64,000 nucleotides of DNA from Gallionellaceae bacterium (GTDB lineage Bacteria; Pseudomonadota; Gammaproteobacteria; Burkholderiales; Gallionellaceae): NCBI GenBank assembly GCA_030834965.1, contig JAUQWW010000025.1:20094-84093 (forward strand), read 5' to 3'. The translations under genes and the position numbers were made by a program. Below the pieces are notes generated by a model. That model was given only the letters and a program-made list of their open reading frames with translations. It had not been told where the DNA came from and made no database searches. Below are positions 55,789-64,000 of this stretch, in pieces (position 1 is the stretch's first letter; the number at the start of each line of letters is the position of its first letter).

Positions 55789-57038
55789 TAAGACAAGCCG
55801 CGCTTAATCGCGTTGTCCAGCATTTCACGGAAAGCGCCAAATACCTTGCGCATCTGCGGCTGTTTGTACGGAAAGATGTCGACCGGGTCGATTGCGTGCA
55901 CGATCATGTTGCTGTCCACCTCGAAGATCAGCAGACGACCGTCCTTCGTCTCGCCGCAATCGATACCGAGATAATCAAGCCCCATGCGCGCGTAGATGGC
56001 CTGCAATGCAGCGGCATGCCGGGGGGCAAAATCCTCGTCAAAGCTCGCCATGAAACGCGCCTCCTCGGCGCGCTTTTCGGCGCTGTCGGCCATGCCCGCA
56101 TTCAGATAGTGAATCATCCAGTGTTCGGAGATGGCCATATGGCAGACAAACGGCCGCCCTTCGATGAGAACGATCCGGCATTTGCGGAACAGGCCGTCCG
56201 CCCCGCGATAATCGACAAAGCGCGAAATATAGAACGCATCCTGCGGCATGCTGTGCAAGTAGCCCGAAATGGCTGCCGGCGTATCCAGCTTGGCCAGCCC
56301 CTTTCCTGCATGCGAATCAACCGGCCGGACAATGATGGGGAACTCGCCATCTGCAAGAACATCTGCAAGCGCCAGCTCCGCACGACCGACTTGTTGCAGA
56401 AGTTGCCTGTCGATACGTACCGTGTTCGGCATCACGACGCCGTGCACCGACTGGAGCATGGCGCATGCGCTGTCGCGCGACAGCAGCGCAATCTGCCCGG
56501 GCAGATTGAGCACCGGGTGTGGCCAGGATTCCAGGGCGCCTGCGATTTCCTGCAACAACGGAACATTCTGCTCGGATTCGCCGATGGCGACGAATACCAG
56601 ATCATGCTCCGGCAGCGCAGGTGGCAACGGCAGGTCCGGTGCTACATACAGGATATCGAGCGCGACATCGGAATTTTCCAGCAAGAATTCCAGCGGGGTA
56701 TTGGCCATCAAATCCCCTGGCCCCATGATCGCAAGCAGCCGGATTTTGGCGGGGCCGGCGGCGGTCGGCGGGGAATAAATCTGTTGCTGTTCCAGCGCCT
56801 GCCGCTGTATGGTCATGGCAAGCTCGCGGTCTCCCCTGAGCTGCAACACAGTCGACAGGTCCATCAGCACATTGGCATTTACCTTGTCCGGGTCCTGCCC
56901 GGCACGCTCCACCAGTTGCGTCCCCAGCGGCGCGAGATCGACACCGGAAAATGCCATGCGCATCAATGCGGCAAGACCAATGAGCGGCGCCTGATCAAGT
57001 GCAGGCGGGAGTTGTTGTACGGTAGTGTCAGGATGCAT
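55788..57038 (-). CDS. ATP-grasp domain protein with TPR-like N terminus
   Basis: The 416-residue protein starts with a helical TPR-like region (about 1-85, NANVLMDLSTVLQLRGDREL), then a Rossmann-like preATP-grasp part (IRLLAIMGPGDLMANTPLEF), and an ATP-grasp fold: FPIIVRPVDSHAGKGLAKLD (nucleotide-binding lysine region), CRIVLIEGRPFVCH and the metal-binding RLLIFEVDSNMIVHA. ATP-grasp enzymes join a carboxylate, activated as an acyl phosphate, to an amine or thiol. No substrate can be named. The gene lies 2 bases after the decarboxylase gene and overlaps the next by one base, so the three proteins probably act in one pathway. Confidence 0.82.
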   Translation of the reverse strand: MHPDTTVQQLPPALDQAPLIGLAALMRMAFSGVDLAPLGTQLVERAGQDPDKVNANVLMDLSTVLQLRGDRELAMTIQRQALEQQQIYSPPTAAGPAKIRLLAIMGPGDLMANTPLEFLLENSDVALDILYVAPDLPLPPALPEHDLVFVAIGESEQNVPLLQEIAGALESWPHPVLNLPGQIALLSRDSACAMLQSVHGVVMPNTVRIDRQLLQQVGRAELALADVLADGEFPIIVRPVDSHAGKGLAKLDTPAAISGYLHSMPQDAFYISRFVDYRGADGLFRKCRIVLIEGRPFVCHMAISEHWMIHYLNAGMADSAEKRAEEARFMASFDEDFAPRHAAALQAIYARMGLDYLGIDCGETKDGRLLIFEVDSNMIVHAIDPVDIFPYKQPQMRKVFGAFREMLDNAIKRGLS

Positions 57039-57040
57039 GG

Positions 57041-58501
57041 TTACCTTTTCGGAGAATACGCCTCACCGAATGCAACGGTCGCCCTTATCAAGGCGTCGAT
57101 GTCACTCGAATCGGTACGGTGATTGACAATCGCGGCACGGATTGCCAGTTTCCCATTGATGGTGGTCGTTGATGGCGCGGCGATTCCCGATTCCTGCACA
57201 GCCACGACGATGTCGGCATTCACGCGATCTGCATCTTCGCAACGGTAGCGGAAGCAGACGATGTTCAATGCAACCGGCGCAAGCAATTCCAGTTCGGGCG
57301 TTTCGTCGATGCGCCGTTTCAGGTACTGGGCCAATGCACAGGTGGAAGAAATAACCTCGCCCATTTTCTCTGTGCCGTAAACCTTGATGGTGAACCAGGC
57401 CTTGAGCGCCCTGAAACCACGCGACAGATCGGGGCCGAAATCGCACGGCCACGGCGATCCCGCTGCCATGCCGCGGCTTTCCCTGCGCAGATATGCCGAG
57501 GGCGAAGCAAACGTGTCGCGGTGCAGTTCGCCATCGCGCACCAGCACAAATCCGGCGTCATAGGGCACCTGTCCCCATTTGTGAAAATCGAAGGCAATGG
57601 AATCTGCGCGCTCGATGCCGGCAAGATACGGAGCAATCTCTGCGGACAGCATGCCAAGCGCGCCAAAAGCGCCGTCCACGTGGAACCACAGCTTTTCGCG
57701 CGCCGCAATTTCCGCGAGTGCGGCAAGATGATCGATGGCGCCAACATCGACCGTACCCGCCGTACCGGCGACTAGAAACGGTGTCAGACCTGCGCCGCGA
57801 TCGGTTGCGATGGCACGCGCCAGCGCTGCAACATCCATCTGAAAGTGCGCATTCGCCGGAATGATGCGCAAGGCATCCGTGCCCAGACCCGCAATATCCA
57901 TCGCCTGTGCGATGCAACTGTGCGCACCGGCCGAGGTATACGCAACCAGGCGCTTGCCGCCGGCTGCCACGCCCTGCTGGCGCACGCCGGCACCGAGGGC
58001 GGCCGTTCGCGCCACGAGCACCGCAATCAGATTGGCCATGGACGATCCGGTGACAAACAGGCCGCTCGCGGATTCGGGAAAACCGAACAGCTCGCGCACC
58101 CAGTGCAGCACCTGACGCTCGACTTCGATCGGAATCTGGTCGCGCCCGCCCAGATTGGCGTTCAGCCCGGCTGCCAGCATCTCCGCCAGCATGCCGACCG
58201 GCGTGCCGCCGCCATGAACCCAGCCCATGAAACCCGGATGCGCATTGCCCACGGCAAACGGAAGAATGTCGCGCATGAAGGTGTCATGCACCGTGGCAAG
58301 ATCGGACGGTTTGCGGGGAAGCGCCTCATGGAACGAGGCGCGGACTTCTGGCGGGATCGGCTGCCACACCGGGCGCTCCCGGATATGCTCGAGGTAATCC
58401 AGCATGTCATCGAGCATGCGGTGGCCTTGAGCGCGGAGGTCTTGCCAATCGGACGGATCCAGCGTTTGTGGCAATGTCCCCCGGCTATCTTTTTTCATCA
58501 T
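57041..58501 (-). CDS. Group II PLP-dependent amino-acid decarboxylase
   Basis: The 486-residue enzyme belongs to the aromatic-L-amino-acid/glutamate/diaminobutyrate decarboxylase family (length typical, about 480). Key residues are H194 (TSAGAHSCI, stacks on the cofactor), D276 (WFHVDGAFG, binds the pyridine nitrogen) and K308 (AFDFHKWGQVPYDAGF, Schiff base). NAHPGFMGWVHGGGT is the N-terminal substrate-pocket segment. Substrate specificity is not clear. It is the first gene of the trio, transcribed against the flanking flagellar genes except fliE. Products of such enzymes are amines, which could be ligated by the adjacent ATP-grasp protein. Confidence 0.9.
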   Translation of the reverse strand: MMKKDSRGTLPQTLDPSDWQDLRAQGHRMLDDMLDYLEHIRERPVWQPIPPEVRASFHEALPRKPSDLATVHDTFMRDILPFAVGNAHPGFMGWVHGGGTPVGMLAEMLAAGLNANLGGRDQIPIEVERQVLHWVRELFGFPESASGLFVTGSSMANLIAVLVARTAALGAGVRQQGVAAGGKRLVAYTSAGAHSCIAQAMDIAGLGTDALRIIPANAHFQMDVAALARAIATDRGAGLTPFLVAGTAGTVDVGAIDHLAALAEIAAREKLWFHVDGAFGALGMLSAEIAPYLAGIERADSIAFDFHKWGQVPYDAGFVLVRDGELHRDTFASPSAYLRRESRGMAAGSPWPCDFGPDLSRGFRALKAWFTIKVYGTEKMGEVISSTCALAQYLKRRIDETPELELLAPVALNIVCFRYRCEDADRVNADIVVAVQESGIAAPSTTTINGKLAIRAAIVNHRTDSSDIDALIRATVAFGEAYSPKR

Positions 58502-58630
58502 GTGAGCGCGTCAGCCATGAGTATGTTCATGAAAGCAATCTTCCCGAATCGCAGTGCCGCCTGATTTTTGGAACAAGCTGAACTGCTTGGTTTGCTCAGG
58601 CTCAATATAACAATTGCCAAATGCATGCGG

Positions 58631-58646
58631 GACATCGCGCGATGTC
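58631..58646. promoter_or_regulatory. Perfect 16-bp palindrome upstream of the decarboxylase operon
   Basis: GACATCGCGCGATGTC is fully symmetric and lies about 130 bases upstream of the decarboxylase start, in the 200-base gap before fliE. It is a candidate operator; no regulator is recognised nearby. Confidence 0.4.
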
Positions 58647-58654
58647 AAGTACGT

Positions 58655-58681
58655 TTATCGGCCGGACGAACGGCCTATGTA
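58655..58681 (-). promoter_or_regulatory. Possible FliA-type promoter for the decarboxylase operon
   Basis: On the minus strand a perfect GCCGATAA -10 is preceded at 11 bases by TACATAGG, a poor match to TAAAGTTT. It is oriented toward the trio and lies about 150 bases upstream of its first gene. A short GGCCG hairpin overlaps it and may instead end fliE transcription. Confidence 0.3.
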
Positions 58682-58703
58682 ATCCATGCTGCTGTTAAGT
58701 ACA

Positions 58704-59039
58704 CTACACCTGCATATTCATGATGTCATTATAGGCAGCGATCACCTTGTTACGCACCTGCACAGTAGTCTGAAAAGCAATGCTCGCCTTTTGCATGTCG
58801 ATCATCACATCACTCAGGCTGACCTTGTCGTCACCCAGCACAAAGGCCTTTTGCATGGATTCGGCATGGTTCTGCGCCTGTGCCACACCATCCAGTGAGG
58901 ATTTCAGCACGCTGGCGAAATCCGTAACGCCGTTCGCACCGGCCGCCGGATTGGCTGCCGGAGGTGCGACCCCGCCTTGCGCAACTGCCATTGCAGCGCG
59001 CATCTGGGCCAGCAAGCTGTCTATTCCGGATACGTTCAT
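58704..59039 (-). CDS. fliE: Flagellar hook–basal body protein FliE
   Basis: The 111-residue protein links the MS ring to the rod. The C-terminal two-thirds match FliE: FASVLKSSLDGVAQAQNHAE, VSLSDVMIDMQKASIAFQTT and TVQVRNKVIAAYNDIMNMQV. The N terminus is Ala/Gly-rich. The ribosome binding site is GGAGGTG. It is divergent from fliF with 157 bases between starts; in many bacteria fliE is instead the first gene of the fliEFGHIJ operon. Confidence 0.95.
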   Translation of the reverse strand: MNVSGIDSLLAQMRAAMAVAQGGVAPPAANPAAGANGVTDFASVLKSSLDGVAQAQNHAESMQKAFVLGDDKVSLSDVMIDMQKASIAFQTTVQVRNKVIAAYNDIMNMQV

Positions 59040-59196
59040 GTTTCACCTCCACTCTTGGAGACTGCACCTTATCACCCGCCCTTTCCGCTCTAGCGCGGGA
59101 AAAGCAGTGGAATTACACCGCTTTTCGCAACACCATACCTGACAGGTCCGGTGATAATGCGCAGCATAGAGGTAGTGGATTAACCAACAGGAAACC

Positions 59197-60858
59197 GTGG
59201 CGGATAAAATGGCAGAAGATGCTCCAGCACTTGAACTAGCACAAGACCGGCCTCTTACCCTGACCCAACGGGTGGCGGGACTGAACCAGCAGCAAAAAAT
59301 CGGGCTGATGATTGCCGTCGCGGCCACGATCGCGCTGCTTGCCGGCTTGTGGATGTGGGGACAAACCCCTGAGTACCGCGTACTGTACAGCAACCTGTCC
59401 GACCGCGATGGCGGAGCCATCATCGACGCGCTGCAACAACAGAACATCCCTTACAAATTCTCGGAAGGCGGCGGCGCCCTGCTGGTTCCCGCCAACCAGG
59501 TACATGAAATGCGCCTGCGCCTGGCTTCACAGGGCTTGCCCAAAGGCAGCCTGGCCGGTTTCGAATTGATGGAAAACCAGAAATTCGGCACCAGCCAATT
59601 CCTCGAACAGGTGAATTACCAGCGCGCGCTGGAAGGCGAACTGGCCCGTTCGATGCAGACCCTTGCTGCAGTACAGGCTGCGCGCGTGCATCTGGCCCTG
59701 CCCAAGCCCACGGTATTCGTAAAAGAGCAGCAGAAACCCAGCGCCTCAGTGGTGCTGTCATTGTATCCGGGACGCACGCTGGATTCCGGCCAGATAAACG
59801 GCATCATTCACCTGATTTCCAGCAGTGTGCCGGACATGCCGGCCAAGAATGTGACCGTGCTGGATCAAAGCGGCTCGTTGCTCAACATGCCCAAGGAGGG
59901 CAGCGGCGGACCGATGGACGCCACCCAGCTCAAGTATGTACGGCAAATCGAGCAGGACTATATCAAGCGCGTCGAGGCCATCCTTGTGCCGCTGGTTGGC
60001 TCCGGCAATGTGCATGCGCAAATCACCGCCGACATCGATTTTTCGCAAGCCGAACAAACTGCCGAAATCTACAAGCCCAACCTGGACCCCAAAGACTCTT
60101 CCCTGCGCAGCCAGCAGAACATGGAATCGGTGACTGGCGGCGGGCAGTTGAGTGCGGGCGTTCCCGGAGCGCTGTCCAACCAGCCGCCGGTTCCTGCCAC
60201 CGCGCCCATCGTCAACCCGGCCAGCGCAGTAGCGGCAGCAAACGTCGCTCCCGGCGCCAGCAGGCACAAGGAATCCACGATCAATTACGAAGTGGATCGC
60301 ACCATACGCTACACCAAGTTGCCGGTAGGCAGCATCAAACGTATTTCTGCGGCGGTCGTGGTAAACAACCGGGCGGTCACGGACAAGAATGGCAAGGTCA
60401 GCACCAAGCCGCTCACCGACAGCGAGAAAGAGCAGATCACTGCCCTGGTAAAGGAAGCGATCGGTTTTGACGCAAACCGTGGCGATACGTTGAACGTGCT
60501 GAACAGCGCATTCAACGAAATCAAGGAAGCACCGCTTCCGGAAATCCCGCTCTGGAAACAGCCTGAAATGATCGAGCTGGCGAAAGACGTCCTAAGATAC
60601 GTGCTGATCGTGGGCATTGCACTCTTCCTGCTGCTGCGCGTCATCCGCCCGGCCTTCAAAACGATCGAGCCGCCACCTCCTCCCAAAGCGCCCGAGATAC
60701 CCCCCGAGGACGCCGCCGCACTTGCGGAGGAAGCCGATAAATTACGGCAGCAAAAGGCCATGCAGAACTTTGAGACCAATCTGCAGGAAGTGAAGAAGAT
60801 GGCAAAGGATGATCCCAAGGTCGTGGCGTCCGTACTCAAGGAATGGGTGCAAAAATGA
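59197..60858 (+). CDS. fliF: Flagellar MS-ring protein FliF
   Basis: The 553-residue protein has two membrane helices (about 35-55 and 465-485), ring-building motifs between them (YRVLYSNLSDRDGGAIIDAL, NYQRALEGELARSMQTLAAV, ARVHLALPKPTVFVKEQ) and a cytoplasmic C-terminal tail (DDPKVVASVLKEWVQK) that binds FliG. The start is GTG with AGGAAA upstream. Its stop overlaps the fliG start (ATGA). Confidence 0.95.
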   Translation: MADKMAEDAPALELAQDRPLTLTQRVAGLNQQQKIGLMIAVAATIALLAGLWMWGQTPEYRVLYSNLSDRDGGAIIDALQQQNIPYKFSEGGGALLVPANQVHEMRLRLASQGLPKGSLAGFELMENQKFGTSQFLEQVNYQRALEGELARSMQTLAAVQAARVHLALPKPTVFVKEQQKPSASVVLSLYPGRTLDSGQINGIIHLISSSVPDMPAKNVTVLDQSGSLLNMPKEGSGGPMDATQLKYVRQIEQDYIKRVEAILVPLVGSGNVHAQITADIDFSQAEQTAEIYKPNLDPKDSSLRSQQNMESVTGGGQLSAGVPGALSNQPPVPATAPIVNPASAVAAANVAPGASRHKESTINYEVDRTIRYTKLPVGSIKRISAAVVVNNRAVTDKNGKVSTKPLTDSEKEQITALVKEAIGFDANRGDTLNVLNSAFNEIKEAPLPEIPLWKQPEMIELAKDVLRYVLIVGIALFLLLRVIRPAFKTIEPPPPPKAPEIPPEDAAALAEEADKLRQQKAMQNFETNLQEVKKMAKDDPKVVASVLKEWVQK

Positions 60859-61850
60859 GTGATGAAGGCGTTAACAAGAGCGCAATCCTGCTCATGACGC
60901 TGGGCGAGAATGAGGCTGCCGAAGTGCTGAAACACCTCGACCCGCGGGAAGTGCAGAAAATCAGCACCGCCATGGTGGCACTGCGTGATCTGTCGCGCGA
61001 GCAGATCAGCGACGTATTCGATGAGTTTTACACCGTTGCCGCAGAAAAAACCACTTTCGGCATGAATTCGAAAGATTACATCCGCAAAATGCTGATCAAG
61101 GCATTAGGCAATGACAAGGCGGCCGGCCTGCTTGACCAGATCATGACGAGCAGCGACACCGCCGGTATCGAGAGCCTGAAATGGATGGACCCTGCCCAGG
61201 TCGCCGAACTTATCGGCGGCGAGCATCCGCAGATTATCGCCACCATCCTGGTGCACCTGGAGCCGGAGCAAGTGTCCAACATTTTGGGGTTCATGACCGA
61301 GCGCACACGCAACGACACCCTGCTGCGCATTGCCACGCTGGACGCCGTGCAGCCCGACGCATTGAGTGAGCTGAACGATGTGCTGACCACGCTGCTGACC
61401 GGCAGCGCGGGCAACAAAAGACATATCAAGGGGGGGGTGCGCACTGCGGCAGAAATCCTCAACTTCATGGGCGGCGCGCTGGAAACATCGATCATTGAAA
61501 CGGTGCGCAGCTACGATGCCGACCTGGCGCAGGAAATCATCGATGAGATGTTCGTGTTCGAGGACCTGATCAAAATGGATGACCGTTCCATCCAGATCAT
61601 CCTGCGCGAAGTGCAATCCGAATCGCTGATCGTCGCGCTCAAAGGCGCAAGCGAAGCATTGCGCGAGAAAATCTTCAAGAACATGTCATCGCGCGCCTCT
61701 GAAATGCTGCGCGAGGACCTGGAGGCAAAAGGCCCGGTCCGGCTCAGCGAGGTGGAAGCGGAACAGAAAGAAATCCTCAAGCTGGTGCGCCGTCTGGCGG
61801 ACGAAGGCCAGATTGCACTAGGCGGCAAGGGAGAGGAGGCCTATGTCTGA
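60855..61850 (+). CDS. fliG: Flagellar motor switch protein FliG
   Basis: The 331-residue switch protein has N, middle and C domains: KSAILLMTLGENEAAEVLKH, GGEHPQIIATILVHLEPEQV (EHPQ motif), and the C-terminal charged helix FVFEDLIKMDDRSIQIILRE that contacts the stator. ATG 60855 overlaps the fliF stop and is preferred to an in-frame ATG four codons earlier. A run of eight G bases at 61430-61437 encodes part of KGGV and is a potential slippage site. It overlaps fliH by 8 bases. Confidence 0.95.
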   Translation: MSDEGVNKSAILLMTLGENEAAEVLKHLDPREVQKISTAMVALRDLSREQISDVFDEFYTVAAEKTTFGMNSKDYIRKMLIKALGNDKAAGLLDQIMTSSDTAGIESLKWMDPAQVAELIGGEHPQIIATILVHLEPEQVSNILGFMTERTRNDTLLRIATLDAVQPDALSELNDVLTTLLTGSAGNKRHIKGGVRTAAEILNFMGGALETSIIETVRSYDADLAQEIIDEMFVFEDLIKMDDRSIQIILREVQSESLIVALKGASEALREKIFKNMSSRASEMLREDLEAKGPVRLSEVEAEQKEILKLVRRLADEGQIALGGKGEEAYV

Positions 61851-62481
61851 CGCAGTCATATCCAAGAGCCGCCTCACCGCCTATCAGCGCTGGGAACTGC
61901 CCACCTTTGATGTAAAGCAGGCCATTGCCGCCCCGGCACCGGAGGAGTTACCCCCTGCCGCGCCGGTTCTGCCTGTCCTGCCTACCGCCGCCGAGATTGA
62001 GCAAATTCACCATCAGGCTCACGAGGAGGGATACCAGGCGGGTTTCGCCGAGGGCGCGCAACTTGCACAGCGCCTGACGGCATTGATGGATGGACTGGAC
62101 AAGGAAATGCAACAGGTGGACCAGCAGATCGCCCAGGACTTGCTGGACTTGTCCACGGAAATTGCCAAACAAATGTTGAAGCAGGCACTCAGGGTCAAGC
62201 CCGACCTGCTGCTCAGTGTCGTGCGCGAGGCCATAGCGAGTTTGCCGCATTTCAACCAGCATGCCCATTTGATCGTGCACCCCGATGATGCGGAACTGCT
62301 GCGAGCCAACATGGGTGAGCATCTGTCTCACATGGGCTGGAAGATTTTTGAGGACGCGCAAATGGAGTGCGGCGGCTGCCGGCTGGAAACCGCGAACAGC
62401 CAAGTTGACGCTACGCTGGCCACGCGCTGGAAACGTGTGGTCTCCGCCATCGGAAAGGACGACTCATGGCTGGAATCCTGA
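61843..62481 (+). CDS. fliH: Flagellar assembly protein FliH
   Basis: The 212-residue negative regulator of the FliI ATPase has an N-terminal WELPTFD region, a helical middle with small-x3-small type repeats ([19 protein letters not shown]) and a C-terminal globular domain ([40 protein letters not shown]). It overlaps fliG by 8 bases and fliI by 16. Confidence 0.93.
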   Translation: MSDAVISKSRLTAYQRWELPTFDVKQAIAAPAPEELPPAAPVLPVLPTAAEIEQIHHQAHEEGYQAGFAEGAQLAQRLTALMDGLDKEMQQVDQQIAQDLLDLSTEIAKQMLKQALRVKPDLLLSVVREAIASLPHFNQHAHLIVHPDDAELLRANMGEHLSHMGWKIFEDAQMECGGCRLETANSQVDATLATRWKRVVSAIGKDDSWLES

Positions 62482-63884
62482 CCCCCGCGAGCACTCACAC
62501 CCAGCGCTGGCAAACCTGCCTGCAAGACACGAGGGAGTTGGTTGCGCAGGGCAATCCCCTGCTGGTCAGCGGCCGTTTGACACGAGTCACCGGGCTGGTA
62601 ATGGAAGCGGTCGGCCTGAAGATGGCAGTTGGCAGCACCTGCGTCGTGGAATTGCCTAACAACCGCATCGAAGCAGAGGTGGTCGGTTTCTCCGGAGATA
62701 AATTGTTTCTGATGCCGGAAAATGATGTGCAAGGCCTGATACCCGGTGCGCGCGTGGTGCCTGTGGAGCCGGCAAGTGCGCCGATGCACGGTGGCAAACG
62801 CCGCACACGGCGGCGCGCAACGGACCGCGCACGCCATCTGCCGGTGGGGAACATGCTGCTGGGCCGCGTACTGGATGCGGCCGGGCGCCCGCTGGATCAG
62901 ATCGGACCGCTGCTGGAAGAGGAAACCGCACCGCTGCAAAGCCGCCCGATCAACCCGCTGGATCGTGCCCCCATCAAGGACGCGCTGGATGTCGGCGTGC
63001 GCGCCATCAACAACTTGCTCACGGTCGGGCGCGGCCAGCGCATGGGCCTGTTCGCCGGTTCGGGGGTCGGCAAGAGCGTTCTGCTCGGCATGATGGCGCG
63101 CTACACCGAGGCGGAGGTCATCGTCGTCGGACTGATCGGCGAACGGGGCCGCGAAGTGAAGGAATTCATAGAGCAGATCCTTGGCGAGGAAGGACTGCGC
63201 CGCTCCGTCGTCGTCGCCGCCCCGGCCGACGTCAGCCCGCTGATGCGGCTACAGGGCGCCGCCTACGCGACGACGATCGCCGAGTACTTCCGCGACCAGG
63301 GCCGGCACGTCCTCCTCATCATGGATTCGCTCACGCGCTATGCCATGGCGCAGCGCGAAGTCGCGCTGGCCATCGGCGAGCCGCCGGTGACGCGCGGCTA
63401 TCCGCCGTCCGTCTTCGCACGCCTGCCGCAGCTCGTCGAACGCGCCGGCAACGGCGGCGAGGACGGCGGCTCGATCACCGCCTTCTACACGGTCCTCGCC
63501 GAAGGCGACGACCAGCAGGACCCGATCGCCGACTCCGCGCGCGCCATCCTCGACGGCCACCTGGTGCTCACCCGCACGCTGGCCGACGCCGGCCACTACC
63601 CGGCGATCGACATCGAACAGTCGATCTCGCGCGCCATGATCAACCTGATCACGCCCGGGCACCTCGACCAGATCCGCCGCTTCAAGCAGCTCTACTCGCG
63701 CTACCAGCGCTCGCGCGACCTGATCAGCGTCGGCGCCTACGCCGCCGGCTCCGACCCGCAGCTCGACCAGGCGATCGCCCTCTATCCGCAGCTCGAAAGC
63801 TTCCTGCAGCAGACGCTGGCCCAGCGCGCCGGCTTCGACGAAAGCATTCACCAGCTGCACGCCCTGTTCGGAAGCGTACCGTAG
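62466..63884 (+). CDS. fliI: Flagellum-specific ATPase FliI (composition mosaic)
   Basis: The 472-residue ATPase of the flagellar type III export system has the Walker A motif [12 protein letters not shown], Walker [21 protein letters not shown] and [14 protein letters not shown]. The protein is intact. The DNA changes character: up to about 63100 GC is about 60% with mixed third positions, and after about 63180 it is about 70-75% with almost only C or G at third positions (runs of GTC, CTC, GCC). The same high-GC style continues into fliJ. See the finding on this junction. Confidence 0.95.
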   Translation: MAGILTPASTHTQRWQTCLQDTRELVAQGNPLLVSGRLTRVTGLVMEAVGLKMAVGSTCVVELPNNRIEAEVVGFSGDKLFLMPENDVQGLIPGARVVPVEPASAPMHGGKRRTRRRATDRARHLPVGNMLLGRVLDAAGRPLDQIGPLLEEETAPLQSRPINPLDRAPIKDALDVGVRAINNLLTVGRGQRMGLFAGSGVGKSVLLGMMARYTEAEVIVVGLIGERGREVKEFIEQILGEEGLRRSVVVAAPADVSPLMRLQGAAYATTIAEYFRDQGRHVLLIMDSLTRYAMAQREVALAIGEPPVTRGYPPSVFARLPQLVERAGNGGEDGGSITAFYTVLAEGDDQQDPIADSARAILDGHLVLTRTLADAGHYPAIDIEQSISRAMINLITPGHLDQIRRFKQLYSRYQRSRDLISVGAYAAGSDPQLDQAIALYPQLESFLQQTLAQRAGFDESIHQLHALFGSVP

Positions 63885-63921
63885 CGATGCACTACAATGA
63901 TCACCGTAACCCGGTGAAATC

Positions 63922-64000
63922 ATGACCAAACCCTTCGCGCTCCAGCCCATCCTCGAACTGATGCAGACGCGCGCCGACGACGCGACGCGGCGGCTCGCGA
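63922..64000 (+). CDS. fliJ: Flagellar export protein FliJ (3' end outside window)
   Basis: The visible 26 residues (MTKPFALQPILELMQTRADD, then ATRRLA) match the N terminus of FliJ, a coiled-coil export chaperone escort that acts with FliI and FliH. It starts 37 bases after fliI. The base composition is high in GC like the end of fliI. Confidence 0.85.
   Translation, partial: MTKPFALQPILELMQTRADDATRRLA

Noticed and set aside
55896..57122. Plus-strand frame of 408 codons opposite the ATP-grasp gene
   Set aside because: The minus-strand frame has clear ATP-grasp motifs and tight operon spacing; the plus frame has none.
59040..59196. Possible sigma-54 promoter for fliE or fliF
   Set aside because: GG and GC doublets on both strands are 9 bases apart, not the required 10, and flanking bases do not fit.

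Overview
The window looks like a chromosomal segment of a betaproteobacterium, most likely of the Nitrosomonadales (Gallionellaceae or a related family). This is inferred from gene content and order, not from a database match. The his–HIT–tat–degS–nif3–(respiratory complex)–sspA–sspB block is a known betaproteobacterial arrangement. Alternative complex III (ACIII) instead of cytochrome bc1, a polar flagellar regulon and moderate GC (about 55-62% in most genes) fit that group.

Layout. 1-6.9 kb: carbohydrate metabolism (3' end of transketolase, DUF488 protein, glycogen phosphorylase GlgP, debranching enzyme GlgX). 6.9-10.8 kb: cyoABCD, a bo3-type quinol oxidase. 10.9-14.0 kb: tRNA-Ile2(CAU) and rpoD on the minus strand, divergent from rpoH, which has a CIRCE-like operator just before its start. 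14.0-22.4 kb: sspB, sspA and a complete ACIII operon actA-B1-B2-C-D-E-F on the minus strand. 22.8-25.7 kb: a small ORF, a hypothetical protein, Nif3 and a DegS-like protease. 25.7-35.1 kb: a complete seven-gene Wsp-type chemosensory operon (wspABCDEFR) whose receptor carries a c-type haem motif. 35.7-42.3 kb: tatABC, HIT protein and hisEIFAHBC. 42.5-46.6 kb: a NarL-type two-component pair, a MITE-like inverted repeat and a second diguanylate cyclase. 46.9-54.2 kb: a flagellar late-gene cluster (fliC with a clear FliA promoter, flaG, fliD, fliS, fliT-like, fliK-like, flhB C-terminal-like, ycgR-like PilZ). 54.2-58.5 kb: an unfamiliar three-gene operon on the minus strand (PLP aminotransferase-like, ATP-grasp, group II PLP decarboxylase). 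58.7-64 kb: fliE on the minus strand, then fliF-G-H-I and the start of fliJ on the plus strand.

How it fits together. Electrons can leave the quinol pool through either ACIII or the bo3 oxidase. Cyclic-di-GMP is a recurring theme: two diguanylate cyclases with intact GGEEF and inhibitory sites, and a PilZ/YcgR-type receptor next to flagellar genes. The Wsp receptor's CxxCH motif suggests that a redox or ligand signal, rather than only surface contact, feeds WspR.

Best candidates for novelty are the haem-bearing Wsp operon inserted into an old synteny block, the decarboxylase–ATP-grasp–PLP trio inside the flagellar cluster, ACIII sitting exactly where petABC normally stands, the CIRCE element at rpoH, and an abrupt composition change inside fliI that could be recombination or a chimeric join.
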